Shown in pieces: positions 7,564 to 15,943 of a stretch of 38,720 bases of DNA. Source of the DNA: an uncultured Collinsella sp. (GTDB lineage: Bacteria; Actinomycetota; Coriobacteriia; Coriobacteriales; Coriobacteriaceae); the NCBI GenBank assembly GCA_902488525.1, contig CABTWP010000014.1, forward strand, positions 1 through 38,720, in the 5' to 3' direction. The stretch's first letter is position 1; every line of letters begins with the position of its first letter. Made by a program: the position numbers and the translations under genes. Below the pieces are notes generated by a model that worked only from the letters and a program-made list of their open reading frames with translations, was not told where the DNA came from and did no database searches.

Positions 7564-7645
7564 GAGATGGCCGATTTGCCGCTCATTCGTCGGGCATGAC
7601 CCTAAGGTCAATGCCCTCCTCTTTCGGGGCAAATCGACTCATCTC
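7564..7645 (+). repeat. structured palindrome with GGGCAT core, copy 2
   Basis: Outer arms GAGATGGCCGATTTGCC (7564-7580) and GGCAAATCGACTCATCTC (7628-7645) enclose the 43-nt core at 7583-7625. The core contains the hairpin GGGCATGACC, CTAA loop, GGTCAATGCCC, and ends in TCCTCTTTC. It matches the minus strand of 3160-3118 closely, while the outer arms differ completely. It begins 12 nt after the stop of the second ABC gene, so with copy 1 it brackets the operon in inverted orientation. Confidence 0.7.
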
Positions 7646-7677
7646 AACGACCCAAACACAATGCACCGCAACGCATA

Positions 7678-7712
7678 AGCCCCCGCAGTTCATATGAGCT
7701 GTGGGGGCTTTT
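7678..7712 (+). terminator. intrinsic terminator of the marR-ABC operon
   Basis: AGCCCCCGCAG (7678-7688) pairs with CTGTGGGGGCT (7699-7709), with one G-T pair, and is followed by TTTTCT. It is placed between the ABC operon and the convergent diguanylate cyclase gene. Confidence 0.88.
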
Positions 7713-7732
7713 CTATGCCCTTTGTTACAAGC

Positions 7733-8824
7733 TTACCGTTCCTCGCGTTGCGGCCCGGCTGCCTCGGCTGTCTTTACGCGGTTCTTGTCGATGTACATGT
7801 TTTTGTCGGCCTGGGAAAAGAGCTCGCGCATCGTAGGCGGTTCATCAAAATCACTGGAAAGTGCATAGCCCACCGCATAGCTGATAGGCATGTCGGGGTG
7901 AGCCTCGGAATACTCGTTCACGTTCGCACGAACCCGAGCGAGACAGGACTCCACAGCAGTTCGATCGGCATCCCACAGCACCGCGATAAACTCATCGCCG
8001 CCGTCGCGGCCCACAAAGCAGGTCTCGGACGCCACGCACCCCAGCTGCTGGGCAAAAGAACGGATGTATTCGTCGCCCTTCTCGTGGCCGAAGTTGTTAT
8101 TGACCGTATGCAGATTGTTAAGGTCGAAGACGCACACCGCAACGGGCGCCTCCGCGGAGACAGGCCGCTCCTGCCCCAAGATCTCCTCGCACTTGTTCTT
8201 GTTGGGCAGTCCCGTGGCTTCGTCGAGATAGACTTTGCTCTGCAGCTCGCGGTTGAGCGCGGCAGTGCGCACCGCGCGAACAAGTTCGACCGCAAAGGTC
8301 GCCACCAAGCCCACGATGTCGATGATCACCAAGCCCTCGAGATAGTTGAGCGCCGACGCCTTCTCCTGAGAGTAGTCCTCTGCGAGTCATGTGGCATCGT
8401 CACAAATACCAAAGAACTCCTCGCTCATCGCGATGATATCGGTGCTCTCGTAGCCGACTTCGCGCACGCGGCTGATCTCGGCGCAAAGCTCATCATAATA
8501 ATTTGCAAGCTCGGTCATCTTTGCCTGATACTCGTCGTCATCGAGGCGGACGAGGTTGAGGTCATCACTTCCGTAACGCAAACCGTTTATGTATGAATCC
8601 ACGGCTTTGAGCAGGTCATCTTGAGGCTGGCCTGCATCCTCGAGCTTAACGATTCGCTGCGTGGTACCGCGCACCAGACCGGCGTAGTTGACCACGCGCG
8701 CCGTGCCCTGGATATCGGAGACGAGCAACATAACATTAATGAAGAAGAAGATGAGAACTGCCGTGAGCACCATCATGAGCAGGCGCATCGCCCGGCTGGC
8801 TTTCTTGGCGACAGAAGTATTCAC
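7733..8824 (-). pseudogene. membrane diguanylate cyclase (GGDEF) interrupted by in-frame TGA
   Basis: The gene encodes a two-helix membrane sensor with a C-terminal GGDEF domain, which would make cyclic di-GMP. The GTG start at 8824 has GGGGGAG 7 nt upstream. TM1 is at about residues 13-33, followed by an extracytoplasmic domain. Codon 146 is TGA (8389-8387). The same frame then continues without interruption through LAEDYSQEK, TM2 (YLEGLVIIDIVGL) and a GGDEF domain with an intact GRDGGDEF motif to the stop at 7733. One base change (for example CGA to TGA) would explain it. Separate translation of the second half from TTG or GTG near 8332-8329 has no good ribosome site. Recent nonsense mutation, base-call error or UGA-C readthrough are all possible. 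Confidence 0.8.
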
Positions 8825-8944
8825 AAGTTCACTCCCCCAAATGACAAAAGCACAGGTGATACGCAGTGTGCTGAAATTCACGTGAGGTCAACTCTACCAG
8901 ATGATTTTTCTAGGACGGGAATTAAAGAATCATCGACACGATAG

Positions 8945-9823
8945 CTATTTGAGAAGTTGTGCCATGGCGTTGACAAATTTTTGGACTTGGAGGGTGGGCT
9001 CGAGCGGATAGTGCAAAAAGACCGGCACCTCGCGACCGCATAGGAACGGCACGCCCACAAAGGCCGGGTGTACCCCCGACCATGCGCCGCAGGTGAGCAC
9101 CGCGTCGCCCTTTTCCTCTGCCTCGTTAAAGAGCGCAAAGTCAAAGCTGTCCACGTCGATCACGTCAACGCCGCCGTCGGCCAGAAGGTCGATGCGCAGG
9201 CTGTCCATTGCGTCGTTGCCGTGGCGGAGCACGCGCAGGCGCATGCCCTCCAGGTCGGCAACCGTAATGCGTGTCTTGCGCGCCAGCGGGCTCGTGCGTG
9301 GCACGTCGATATAAAACGGCACGTTAACGATGCGGAGCTTTTGGCAGGCGTCACCCCAGCGCGGGGTCGAAAAACTCGACTGCACCACATCCACCTCGCG
9401 ACCGAGGCTGCGCATGACGGTCTCGCGTTCGTCGTAGAGGTCGCTTACCGGCACGATCTCAAATCGCAGCGACGGTTCCAGATCGTGGATGCCCGACCAC
9501 ATCGACAGCGTTTGGCGCCCTGGGCACATCATCGACACGCCCAGGCGCACGGCACCGCCATCGCCCGCCGCGCGTCGGGCACGGCGCAGCGCGTCCTCGG
9601 ACTGCCGCATGATCGAGCGCGCGTCGTCCACCAGCAGTGCGCCCGCCGGCGTCACCTTGACGCCCGAGTGCGAGCGTTCGAACAGCGTGATGCCGAACTC
9701 GGCCTCGAATCCCGACACCTGCTTGACGAGCGCCGGGGTCGACACGCGCAATTTTGCCGCCGCACGCGAGAAGCTTCCCAGCTCCGCGGCGGCCGATATG
9801 GCCTCAAGTCGTCGATCGTACAC
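8945..9823 (-). CDS. LysR-family transcriptional regulator
   Basis: This 292-residue protein has the N-terminal winged HTH of LysR regulators (RLEAISAAAELGSFSRAAAKL, then VSGFEAEFGITLFERS) and a C-terminal substrate-binding-like domain. I chose the GTG at 9823 because GGGAG lies 6 nt upstream; an in-frame ATG 11 codons earlier has no such site. The gene is divergent from the SDR-MFS-Gfo operon, the classical LysR arrangement, so it probably activates that operon in response to a substrate or intermediate and represses itself. A T-N11-A dyad lies in the shared 233-bp region. Confidence 0.9.
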   Translation of the reverse strand: MYDRRLEAISAAAELGSFSRAAAKLRVSTPALVKQVSGFEAEFGITLFERSHSGVKVTPAGALLVDDARSIMRQSEDALRRARRAAGDGGAVRLGVSMMCPGRQTLSMWSGIHDLEPSLRFEIVPVSDLYDERETVMRSLGREVDVVQSSFSTPRWGDACQKLRIVNVPFYIDVPRTSPLARKTRITVADLEGMRLRVLRHGNDAMDSLRIDLLADGGVDVIDVDSFDFALFNEAEEKGDAVLTCGAWSGVHPAFVGVPFLCGREVPVFLHYPLEPTLQVQKFVNAMAQLLK

Positions 9824-9911
9824 GTCATTCTCCCGTTTTCGCACCCGTGGCCACATGGCGCCACAGGGGGTTATTTTCGCAGGTCACGCGCTCGGTTAAG
9901 CATAAACTACA

Positions 9912-9924
9912 TTGCACAGTGTAA
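9912..9924. promoter_or_regulatory. candidate LysR binding dyad (T-N11-A)
   Basis: TTGCACAGTGTAA is a 13-bp near-perfect palindrome of the form T-N11-A, the general LysR-type box. It lies between the lysR start (9823) and the SDR start (10057). The assignment comes from position and symmetry only. Confidence 0.5.
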
Positions 9925-10003
9925 ACCTACGGTTAACGCCATTCTAACAAATATGCAATTCACCTGCGCAAATGCAAAGCATACGATAACCAGCGAAAAC
10001 CAC

Positions 10004-10030
10004 GTGGGTCGGTTAATGGGAGCGACCCAC
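10004..10030 (+). promoter_or_regulatory. inverted repeat just upstream of the SDR gene
   Basis: GTGGGTCG (10004-10011) and CGACCCAC (10023-10030) are perfect 8-bp arms 11 nt apart. They end 26 nt before the ATG, so the hairpin would sit in the 5' leader next to the ribosome site. A CCACGTGG palindrome overlaps the left arm. It could be an operator or a leader hairpin. Confidence 0.4.
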
Positions 10031-10056
10031 CGGGAGGCACAAGAAGGGAAGTTCCT

Positions 10057-10938
10057 ATGAGCAATTGGCTTAAGCTCGAGGGCGATGTCTGCGCCGTGAC
10101 TGGCGCGCTCGGCGGTATGGGCGCCGAGATCTGCCGCGAGTTCGCCCGCAATGGCGCCAACGTCGTCATGCTCGACCTGGACGAGGAAAAGGTCAAGGCC
10201 GCAGCCGCCGACCTCGCCGCCGAGTTTGGCATCCACGCCGAGGGCTACAAGATGAACGCCACCGACGAGGCCGAGGTTCAGGCCGCCGTCGATGCCACCA
10301 TCGCCGACTTCGGCCGCGTCGACGTTCTCGTCAACACCGCCGGCATCCTGCGCTTCGCAGCCATGGAAGACCTGCCGTTGAGCGACTGGGAGCAGGTGCT
10401 CAACGTCAACCTCACCGGTTACTTCATCACCTCGCAGCGCTTTGGTCGCGAGATGATCAAGGCCGGCCAGGGCCGCTTGGTGCACATCTCGACCGTCGCC
10501 AGTCACTCCCCCGAGACGTTCTCGGGCGTGTACAGCTCCACCAAGGCGGGCGTCAACATGATGTCCAAGATGCTGGCTGCCGAGTGGGGCCCCTACGGCG
10601 TGCGCTCCAACTGCGTCGAGCCCTGCTTCGTTAAGACCCCGATGTCGGCCAACTTCTACGCCGACCCCGAGGTCGAAAAGAGCCGCAGCCGTCTGATCGC
10701 CACGCGCCGCATCGGCGAGGTCAGCGATATCGCCAACGCCGTCATGTTCCTGGCGTCCACGCGCTCGGACTTTACCACCGGCGACGCCATCAAGGTCGAC
10801 GGCGGCTTCTCCAACATGATGGGCGACCTCACCGCCAAGCCCGGCGGCCGCCGAGCCTATGCCGACAACTACCTTAAGAACAAGGGTGTCGAGCTCTGGT
10901 CCGATGAGTCCGGCGTCGCCAAGCCGACTGACCAGTAA
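10057..10938 (+). CDS. short-chain dehydrogenase/reductase
   Basis: This 293-residue NAD(P)-dependent oxidoreductase has a classical SDR fold. The cofactor loop TGALGGMG is at residues 15-22, NTAG at 93-96 (Thr replacing the second Asn of the usual NNAG), and the catalytic pair YSSTK at Tyr159 and Lys163 with a serine near 145. An acidic residue after the second strand (LDLDEE, Asp40) favours NAD over NADP. About 35 extra residues follow the core (KPGGRRAYADNYLKNKG). It heads an operon with an MFS carrier and a Gfo/Idh/MocA dehydrogenase, so a polyol, sugar acid or cyclic alcohol is a likely substrate; the sequence does not say which. Confidence 0.9.
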   Translation: MSNWLKLEGDVCAVTGALGGMGAEICREFARNGANVVMLDLDEEKVKAAAADLAAEFGIHAEGYKMNATDEAEVQAAVDATIADFGRVDVLVNTAGILRFAAMEDLPLSDWEQVLNVNLTGYFITSQRFGREMIKAGQGRLVHISTVASHSPETFSGVYSSTKAGVNMMSKMLAAEWGPYGVRSNCVEPCFVKTPMSANFYADPEVEKSRSRLIATRRIGEVSDIANAVMFLASTRSDFTTGDAIKVDGGFSNMMGDLTAKPGGRRAYADNYLKNKGVELWSDESGVAKPTDQ

Positions 10939-11004
10939 ACCAACCTGACAGGGAGGTCCCGCGGACACGCCCGCTCCTCCCCCGTATCGATTAGAAAGAG
11001 TCCA

Positions 11005-12261
11005 ATGGCTTCCACCAACTCCAACAAGGGTCGCGCCGTCGTGCTTTCCGCCGCGTGCGTCACCATGTTCTTCATCAGCTCCATCGCGCTGTATTCCGTC
11101 GTGAGCAAGAACCTGCTCGCCGTCTACCCCGAGTGGTCGAGCGCTCTTACCTGGGCTTTCCCGGTCTTTCAGACCATCATGGCCGTGACGGGCATCTTCG
11201 CCGGCCGCATCTCCGACAAGATCGGCCCGCGCAACGTCGTGATCGCCGCCGCCGTGTGCTACGGCCTGGGCTGGTTCATGTCCGGCACCGTCACCGAGCC
11301 GTGGCAGTTCTACCTGTGGTTCTCGCTCGTCGCCGCCATCGGCAACGGTCTGGGCTACAACCCGGCGCTCACCACCGGCCAAAAGTGGTTCATCGACAAG
11401 AAGGGTCTCGCCTCCGGCATCACCCTGGCCGCTTCGACCGCCGGCCCCGCCGTGCTGTCCCCGGTGCTCGCCTCGCTGCTCATCCCGAGCCTGGGCATCT
11501 TTGGCGCCCTTAAGGCACTCGGCGTCATCTTCTTTGTGACGATCGCCGCCTCCGCCCTGTTCCTGAAGGCCCCCGAGGCCGGTTGGCTGCCCGAGGGATT
11601 CGAGGCCCCCAAGGGCGGTGCACATGCCGGCACCTTCGGCGACCTCACCCCGGGCGAGATGGTCAAGACCCCGCGCTTCTGGGTCCTCATCGTCACCTTC
11701 GCCTTTGCCGCCACCGCGGGCACTCTGCTCGTGGGCAAGGTTGCCTCCATCGCCGCCGTCCAGCTCTTCGCCGACCCCACGAGCGCCGCGGCCGTCGCCC
11801 TCGGCGGTGTGGTGGTCTCCGTCAACACCTGCGCCAACCTGGTTGGCCGCCTGTCCTTTGGTCAGATCATCGACAAGCTCGGCGCCTATAAGTCACTGCT
11901 CATCAGCCTTGTCGTCACCATCGTCGCGCTCGTCATCATGTCGATGAGCTTTACGCAGGCCATGTTCTTTGTGGCGCTCGCCCTGCTCGGCTTTAGCTTT
12001 GGCGCCCTACTCGTCATCTACCCGCCGCTCACCGGTGGCGCCTTTGGCACCAGCAACATCGGCGTCAACTACGGCATCATGTTTTTGGGTTACGCCGCTT
12101 CCACCTGGATCAGTCAGCCCATCACCGCCGTGCTGTATCACGCCGAGGCCGGCAGCGCCGCCTACCAGCAGTCCTTCTACGGCGCCATCGTGATCGCCGC
12201 CATCGCCGTCGTGCTCACCGTCTACATGATGGTCTCCGACAGCAAGAAGAAGTCCGCCTAG
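11005..12261 (+). CDS. MFS transporter, OFA-like
   Basis: This 418-residue carrier has 12 predicted transmembrane helices. GRISDKIGPRN between helices 2 and 3 is the major-facilitator signature, and the overall pattern (GLGYNPALTTGQKWFIDKKGLASG) resembles the oxalate/formate antiporter-like (OFA) group. It lies 66 nt after the SDR gene, with a GGGAGG/CCTCCC hairpin in that gap. It probably imports the organic acid or polyol handled by the flanking dehydrogenases. Many OFA members are not oxalate transporters, so substrate transfer by name would be unsafe. Confidence 0.88.
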   Translation: MASTNSNKGRAVVLSAACVTMFFISSIALYSVVSKNLLAVYPEWSSALTWAFPVFQTIMAVTGIFAGRISDKIGPRNVVIAAAVCYGLGWFMSGTVTEPWQFYLWFSLVAAIGNGLGYNPALTTGQKWFIDKKGLASGITLAASTAGPAVLSPVLASLLIPSLGIFGALKALGVIFFVTIAASALFLKAPEAGWLPEGFEAPKGGAHAGTFGDLTPGEMVKTPRFWVLIVTFAFAATAGTLLVGKVASIAAVQLFADPTSAAAVALGGVVVSVNTCANLVGRLSFGQIIDKLGAYKSLLISLVVTIVALVIMSMSFTQAMFFVALALLGFSFGALLVIYPPLTGGAFGTSNIGVNYGIMFLGYAASTWISQPITAVLYHAEAGSAAYQQSFYGAIVIAAIAVVLTVYMMVSDSKKKSA

Positions 12262-12269
12262 TTTTATCG

Positions 12270-12300
12270 ATGCGACAAAGGGACTGCCCCCTTGCCGCAT
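12270..12300. repeat. TGTGACAAAGGG palindrome, copy 3 (imperfect)
   Basis: ATGCGACAAAGGG (12270-12282) and CCCCTTGCCGCAT (12288-12300) surround the loop ACTGC that is also present in copy 1. Two positions in the arms do not pair. It lies inside the operon, between the MFS stop (12261) and the next ATG (12330), where a hairpin could change mRNA stability or expression of the last gene. Confidence 0.7.
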
Positions 12301-12329
12301 TCCACCGCCACCAGTATTAAGGAGTCGAA

Positions 12330-13370
12330 ATGTCTGAGCTCAACCCCGTCCGCATTGCCGTTATCGGCGCCGGCGCCATGGGCCGCAACCACATCCGCTT
12401 TGTCACCGAGGAGCCCGAGGCCGAGCTCGTCGCCATCGCCGACGCCTTTGAGGGCGCCCGCGCCACGGCCGAGGCCGCCGGCGTGCCTTTTTACACCGAT
12501 CCCGCCCAGATGATGGACGAGGTCAAGCCCGAGGCCGTCATCATCGCCACCCCCAACGACCTGCACCTGGGCGTTGCCCGCGAGGCCGTGAAGCGCAATA
12601 TTGTGCCGCTGGTCGAGAAGCCGATCTCCAACGACCTCGAGGATGCCCAGGCCTTTGCCGCCGAGGCCGAGACCGCCGGCGTGCCCGTGCTCGTGGGTCA
12701 GCACCGTCGCCACAACCCCTTCGTCAACAAGGCCAAGGAGATCATCGAGTCCGGCGAGCTGGGCAAGCTCACCGTGTCGAGCTTCCACTATATGATCTAT
12801 AAGAACGACGAGTACTTCGACGTCGAGTGGCGCCGCAAGAAGGGTGCCGGCCCGATCCTGGTCAACCTGGTGCACGACGTCGACCTGCTCCGTTACCTGC
12901 TGGGCGAGCCCGTTGCCGTCCAGGGCATGCAGTCCAGCGCCGCCCGCGGTTTTGAGACCGAGGACTCCGCCGTGGTCAACGTCCGTTTTGCCGATGGCGC
13001 GCTTGCGAGCATGACCATCTCCGACGCCACCGCCAGCCCCTGGAACTGGGAGGCCACCGCTCGCGAGGACCCGCAGTACCGTCCCTTCGACGCCGACGCC
13101 TACTTTATCGGCGGAACTAAGGGCGCCCTTTCGCTGCCCCGCCTGCACCAGTTCTCCTACGACGGCGCCTCCAACTGGCACAAGCCGCTGCAGATGGAGA
13201 TTCCGGCTGTCGACCCGGCACTGCCACACAAGATGCAGCTCAAGCACTTTGTGAAGGTTGTCCGCCGCGAGGTCGAGCCCGTCGTGACCCCCGCCGACAA
13301 CGTTAAGACGCTCACGCTTCTCAACGCTATCAAGGAGGCCGCCGAGACCGGCCAGCTCGTCGAGCTGTAA
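12330..13370 (+). CDS. Gfo/Idh/MocA-family oxidoreductase
   Basis: This 346-residue NAD(P)-dependent dehydrogenase has the N-terminal Rossmann motif IGAGAMGRNH (about residues 12-21) and EKPIS (96-100), whose lysine is the usual catalytic or cofactor-contacting residue. The C-terminal alpha/beta domain carries the typical NLVHDVDLLRYL segment with the conserved Asp and His region. Members act on inositols, sugars and sugar acids. GGAG at 12321-12324 precedes the ATG. It closes the operon begun by the SDR gene, and a terminator follows at 13444. Confidence 0.9.
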   Translation: MSELNPVRIAVIGAGAMGRNHIRFVTEEPEAELVAIADAFEGARATAEAAGVPFYTDPAQMMDEVKPEAVIIATPNDLHLGVAREAVKRNIVPLVEKPISNDLEDAQAFAAEAETAGVPVLVGQHRRHNPFVNKAKEIIESGELGKLTVSSFHYMIYKNDEYFDVEWRRKKGAGPILVNLVHDVDLLRYLLGEPVAVQGMQSSAARGFETEDSAVVNVRFADGALASMTISDATASPWNWEATAREDPQYRPFDADAYFIGGTKGALSLPRLHQFSYDGASNWHKPLQMEIPAVDPALPHKMQLKHFVKVVRREVEPVVTPADNVKTLTLLNAIKEAAETGQLVEL

Positions 13371-13443
13371 CGCCTTAGGGCAGACCGCGGCAGAAGCCCC
13401 ATGCCGAACCCTTCGGTCCGCCACCAACAAGCCCCTCTTCTTT

Positions 13444-13478
13444 GCCCCGCGAGCAGCCTCCTGCCCGCGGGGCATTTT
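13444..13478 (+). terminator. probable terminator of the SDR-MFS-Gfo operon
   Basis: GCCCCGCG (13444-13451) pairs perfectly with CGCGGGGC (13466-13473), followed by ATTTTG. The short T-run makes it moderate rather than strong. It is 73 nt after the Gfo stop. Confidence 0.7.
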
Positions 13479-13540
13479 GCTACCTTTCCGACGATTTTTC
13501 TGGGGCGAGGGGCCATTTTGCACCTCGGCCTGATTCGTTC

Positions 13541-13700
13541 GCCACGAAATGCGCCTATCTACTACGTTTAACCGATCGCCCTCAACCGTGCCAAATTTCG
13601 CGAAGTAAAAACCGCAGGTAGACGGCTTGCGTATTTTCGGAAAACCGGGGGATGGTCGACCCATACGGGTTAAACGTAGTAGATAGGTCATTTTCGTGGC
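13541..13700 (+). repeat. 160-bp palindromic element, copy 1
   Basis: The element begins GCCACGAAATG and ends CATTTTCGTGGC. It contains perfect arms TATCTACTACGTTTAACC and GGTTAAACGTAGTAGATA, and has a central conserved core AAAACCGCAGGTAGA near 13607-13622. The reverse complement of 34667-34826 has the same length and, aligned by hand without gaps, matches at 127 of 160 positions. There is no open frame of note. It lies between the operon terminator and the tex ribosome site. A miniature inverted-repeat element or a structured RNA are the options. Confidence 0.85.
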
Positions 13701-13781
13701 ACGGCCCAAAACAGTCTTTTGGGACGGGTGGTATCCTTGGTAGCTCTGTGCTGCAAACGCACCTTTACCGCAAGGAGTTTC

Positions 13782-15929
13782 ATGGATCTTATCGCCCAGC
13801 TCGCCCGCGAGCTCAACCTTAAGGCCGCCAACGTCGAGGCGGCCGTCAAGCTCATCGACGAGGGCAACACCATCCCCTTTATCTCGCGCTACCGCAAGGA
13901 AGCCACGGGCGGCATGGACGACGTCGCCCTGCGCGCACTCGACGAGCGCCTGTCCTACCTGCGCAATCTTGAGCAGCGTAAAGAGGACGTCGTTCTGCTC
14001 ATCGACGCCCAGGGCAAACTCACGCCCGAACTCGAGCAGCAGATTCGAGAGGCCACGCAGCTCCAGCGTGTCGAGGACCTCTACAAGCCCTACCGCAAAA
14101 AGCGCATGACCCGCGCACAGAAGGCCCGCGAGGCAGGCCTGGAGCCGCTTGCCAACATGATCATCATGCAGGCCTCGGCCAAGGGCAGCGCGCTCGACAC
14201 CGCCGCGGCCTACGTCAACGAGGAAGCCGGCTTCGACACGCCCGAGAAGGCGCTCGCCGGCGCGGCGGACATCGTGGCTGAGACGGTGGCCGAAGACCCC
14301 GAGAACGTCGCCGACCTGCGCGCCTTTACGCAAAACACCGCCGACATCGTCGTCGAGGCCACCGACCCCGCCGAAAAGACTCCCTACGAGCCCTACTACA
14401 ACTATGATGAGCCGCTGCGCCGTATACCCAACCACCGCGTGCTGGCTATCGACCGCGGCGAGCGCGAGGGCAAGCTCCGCGTGCGCGTGAACGTCGACGG
14501 CGCTGCCGCCACAGCGCGCCTCAGCAGCCGTTGGCCCCGACGCCAGGGCGTCTTCGCGCCCATCTTCGATGCCGCCATCGCTGACGGTTACAAGCGCCTC
14601 ATGGCCCCCTCGCTGGAGCGCGAGGCCCGCGCCAAACTCACCGTTCGCGCTCAGACCGAGGCCATCAACGTCTTTGCCAAGAATCTCGAGGGCCTGCTCT
14701 CGGCGCGCCCTGTGCGCGGCGCCCGCGTGCTCGCGCTCGATCCGGGCTACCGCACCGGCTGCAAGGTCGCCGTCATGGACGAGACCGGCAAGCTACTCGA
14801 CCACGGCGTGGTCTACCCCACCAAGCCGCGCCACGACGTCGCCGGCACCAAGCGCGAGCTCGCCCGCCTCGTCAAAAAGGACGGCGTCAACACCATCGTC
14901 ATCGGCAACGGCACCGCCAGCCGCGAGACCGAGGAAGTCGTCTCGGAGTTCATTGCCGAGCAGGCGCCTGGGCTGCGATACACCATTGTTAACGAGGCCG
15001 GCGCGTCGGTGTACTCCGCCTCCGAGCTCGCGAGCCAGGAGTATCCCGACCTGGACGTCACCGTGCGCGGCGCCATGAGCCTGGGCCGCCGCCTGCAGGA
15101 CCCACTGGCAGAGCTCGTCAAGATTCCGCCCCAGTCCATCGGCGTGGGCCAGTACCAGCACGACCTTGACCAGGCCGAGCTCTCGCGCACCCTGGGCCAC
15201 GTGGTGGAGGACGTCGTCAACCGCGTGGGCGTCGACGTCAACACCGCGAGCGCGAGCCTGCTGGGATACGTTTCGGGCATCACGCCGAGCGTGGCCAAGA
15301 ACATCGTGGCTTTCCGCGAGGAAAACGGCGCCTTCACCGATCGCCGCCAGCTCAAGAAGGTCCCCAAGCTGGGACCCAAGGCATATCTCAACGCTGCAGG
15401 CTTTTTGCGAATTAGCGGCGGTAAGAACCCGCTCGACGCAACGAGCGTCCACCCCGAAAGCTACGAGGTGGCCACGTCCGTCTTGGAACGCGCCGGCGTT
15501 AAAGCAAGCGAGCTCAGCCGCGGCGGCGTGCCCGACATCGAGCGCCGCCTGGGCAGCATCTCGGCGCTGGCAAGCGACCTGGACTGCGGCACCCTGACGC
15601 TCATCGACATTGTCAACGAGCTCAAGAAGCCCGGCCGCGACCCGCGCGACGACGCGCCCGAGGTGGCCTTTAGCCGCTCGGCACTTTCCATCGACGACCT
15701 GGAGCCCGGCATGGAACTCAAGGGCACGGTGCGCAACGTCGTCGACTTTGGCGCCTTCGTCGACGTGGGTGTGCACCAGGACGGCCTCGTGCACATCTCC
15801 AAGCTGGCCAACCGCTTCGTCAAGCACCCGAGCGACGTGGTGCGCGTCGGCGACACGGTAAAGGTGTGGGTGGAAAAGGTCGATCGCGACCGCAAGAAGA
15901 TCTCGCTCACCATGGTGCAGGGGAAGTAA
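13782..15929 (+). CDS. tex: Tex family RNA-binding transcription accessory protein
   Basis: This 715-residue cytoplasmic nucleic-acid-binding protein is homologous to Tex and to eukaryotic Spt6. An N-terminal Tex domain (IPFISRYRKEATGGMDD) is followed by a YqgF/RuvX-like domain starting at VLALDPGYRTGCKVAVMD (about residue 320). Then come helix-hairpin-helix motifs (SLLGYVSGITPSVAKNIV and the repeat after it, about residues 490-560) and a C-terminal S1 domain (GMELKGTVRNVVDFGAFVDVG to KISLTM). Length is slightly under the usual 720-780. AAGGAG lies 7 nt before the ATG at 13782. It appears to be a single-gene unit. Confidence 0.96.
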   Translation: MDLIAQLARELNLKAANVEAAVKLIDEGNTIPFISRYRKEATGGMDDVALRALDERLSYLRNLEQRKEDVVLLIDAQGKLTPELEQQIREATQLQRVEDLYKPYRKKRMTRAQKAREAGLEPLANMIIMQASAKGSALDTAAAYVNEEAGFDTPEKALAGAADIVAETVAEDPENVADLRAFTQNTADIVVEATDPAEKTPYEPYYNYDEPLRRIPNHRVLAIDRGEREGKLRVRVNVDGAAATARLSSRWPRRQGVFAPIFDAAIADGYKRLMAPSLEREARAKLTVRAQTEAINVFAKNLEGLLSARPVRGARVLALDPGYRTGCKVAVMDETGKLLDHGVVYPTKPRHDVAGTKRELARLVKKDGVNTIVIGNGTASRETEEVVSEFIAEQAPGLRYTIVNEAGASVYSASELASQEYPDLDVTVRGAMSLGRRLQDPLAELVKIPPQSIGVGQYQHDLDQAELSRTLGHVVEDVVNRVGVDVNTASASLLGYVSGITPSVAKNIVAFREENGAFTDRRQLKKVPKLGPKAYLNAAGFLRISGGKNPLDATSVHPESYEVATSVLERAGVKASELSRGGVPDIERRLGSISALASDLDCGTLTLIDIVNELKKPGRDPRDDAPEVAFSRSALSIDDLEPGMELKGTVRNVVDFGAFVDVGVHQDGLVHISKLANRFVKHPSDVVRVGDTVKVWVEKVDRDRKKISLTMVQGK

Positions 15930-15943
15930 ACCACCTAAAGCAA

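Noticed and set aside
8387..8389. Selenocysteine at the in-frame TGA
   Set aside because: The position is in the extracytoplasmic part of a diguanylate cyclase, a family not known for selenocysteine, and I see no convincing SECIS-like hairpin directly downstream.
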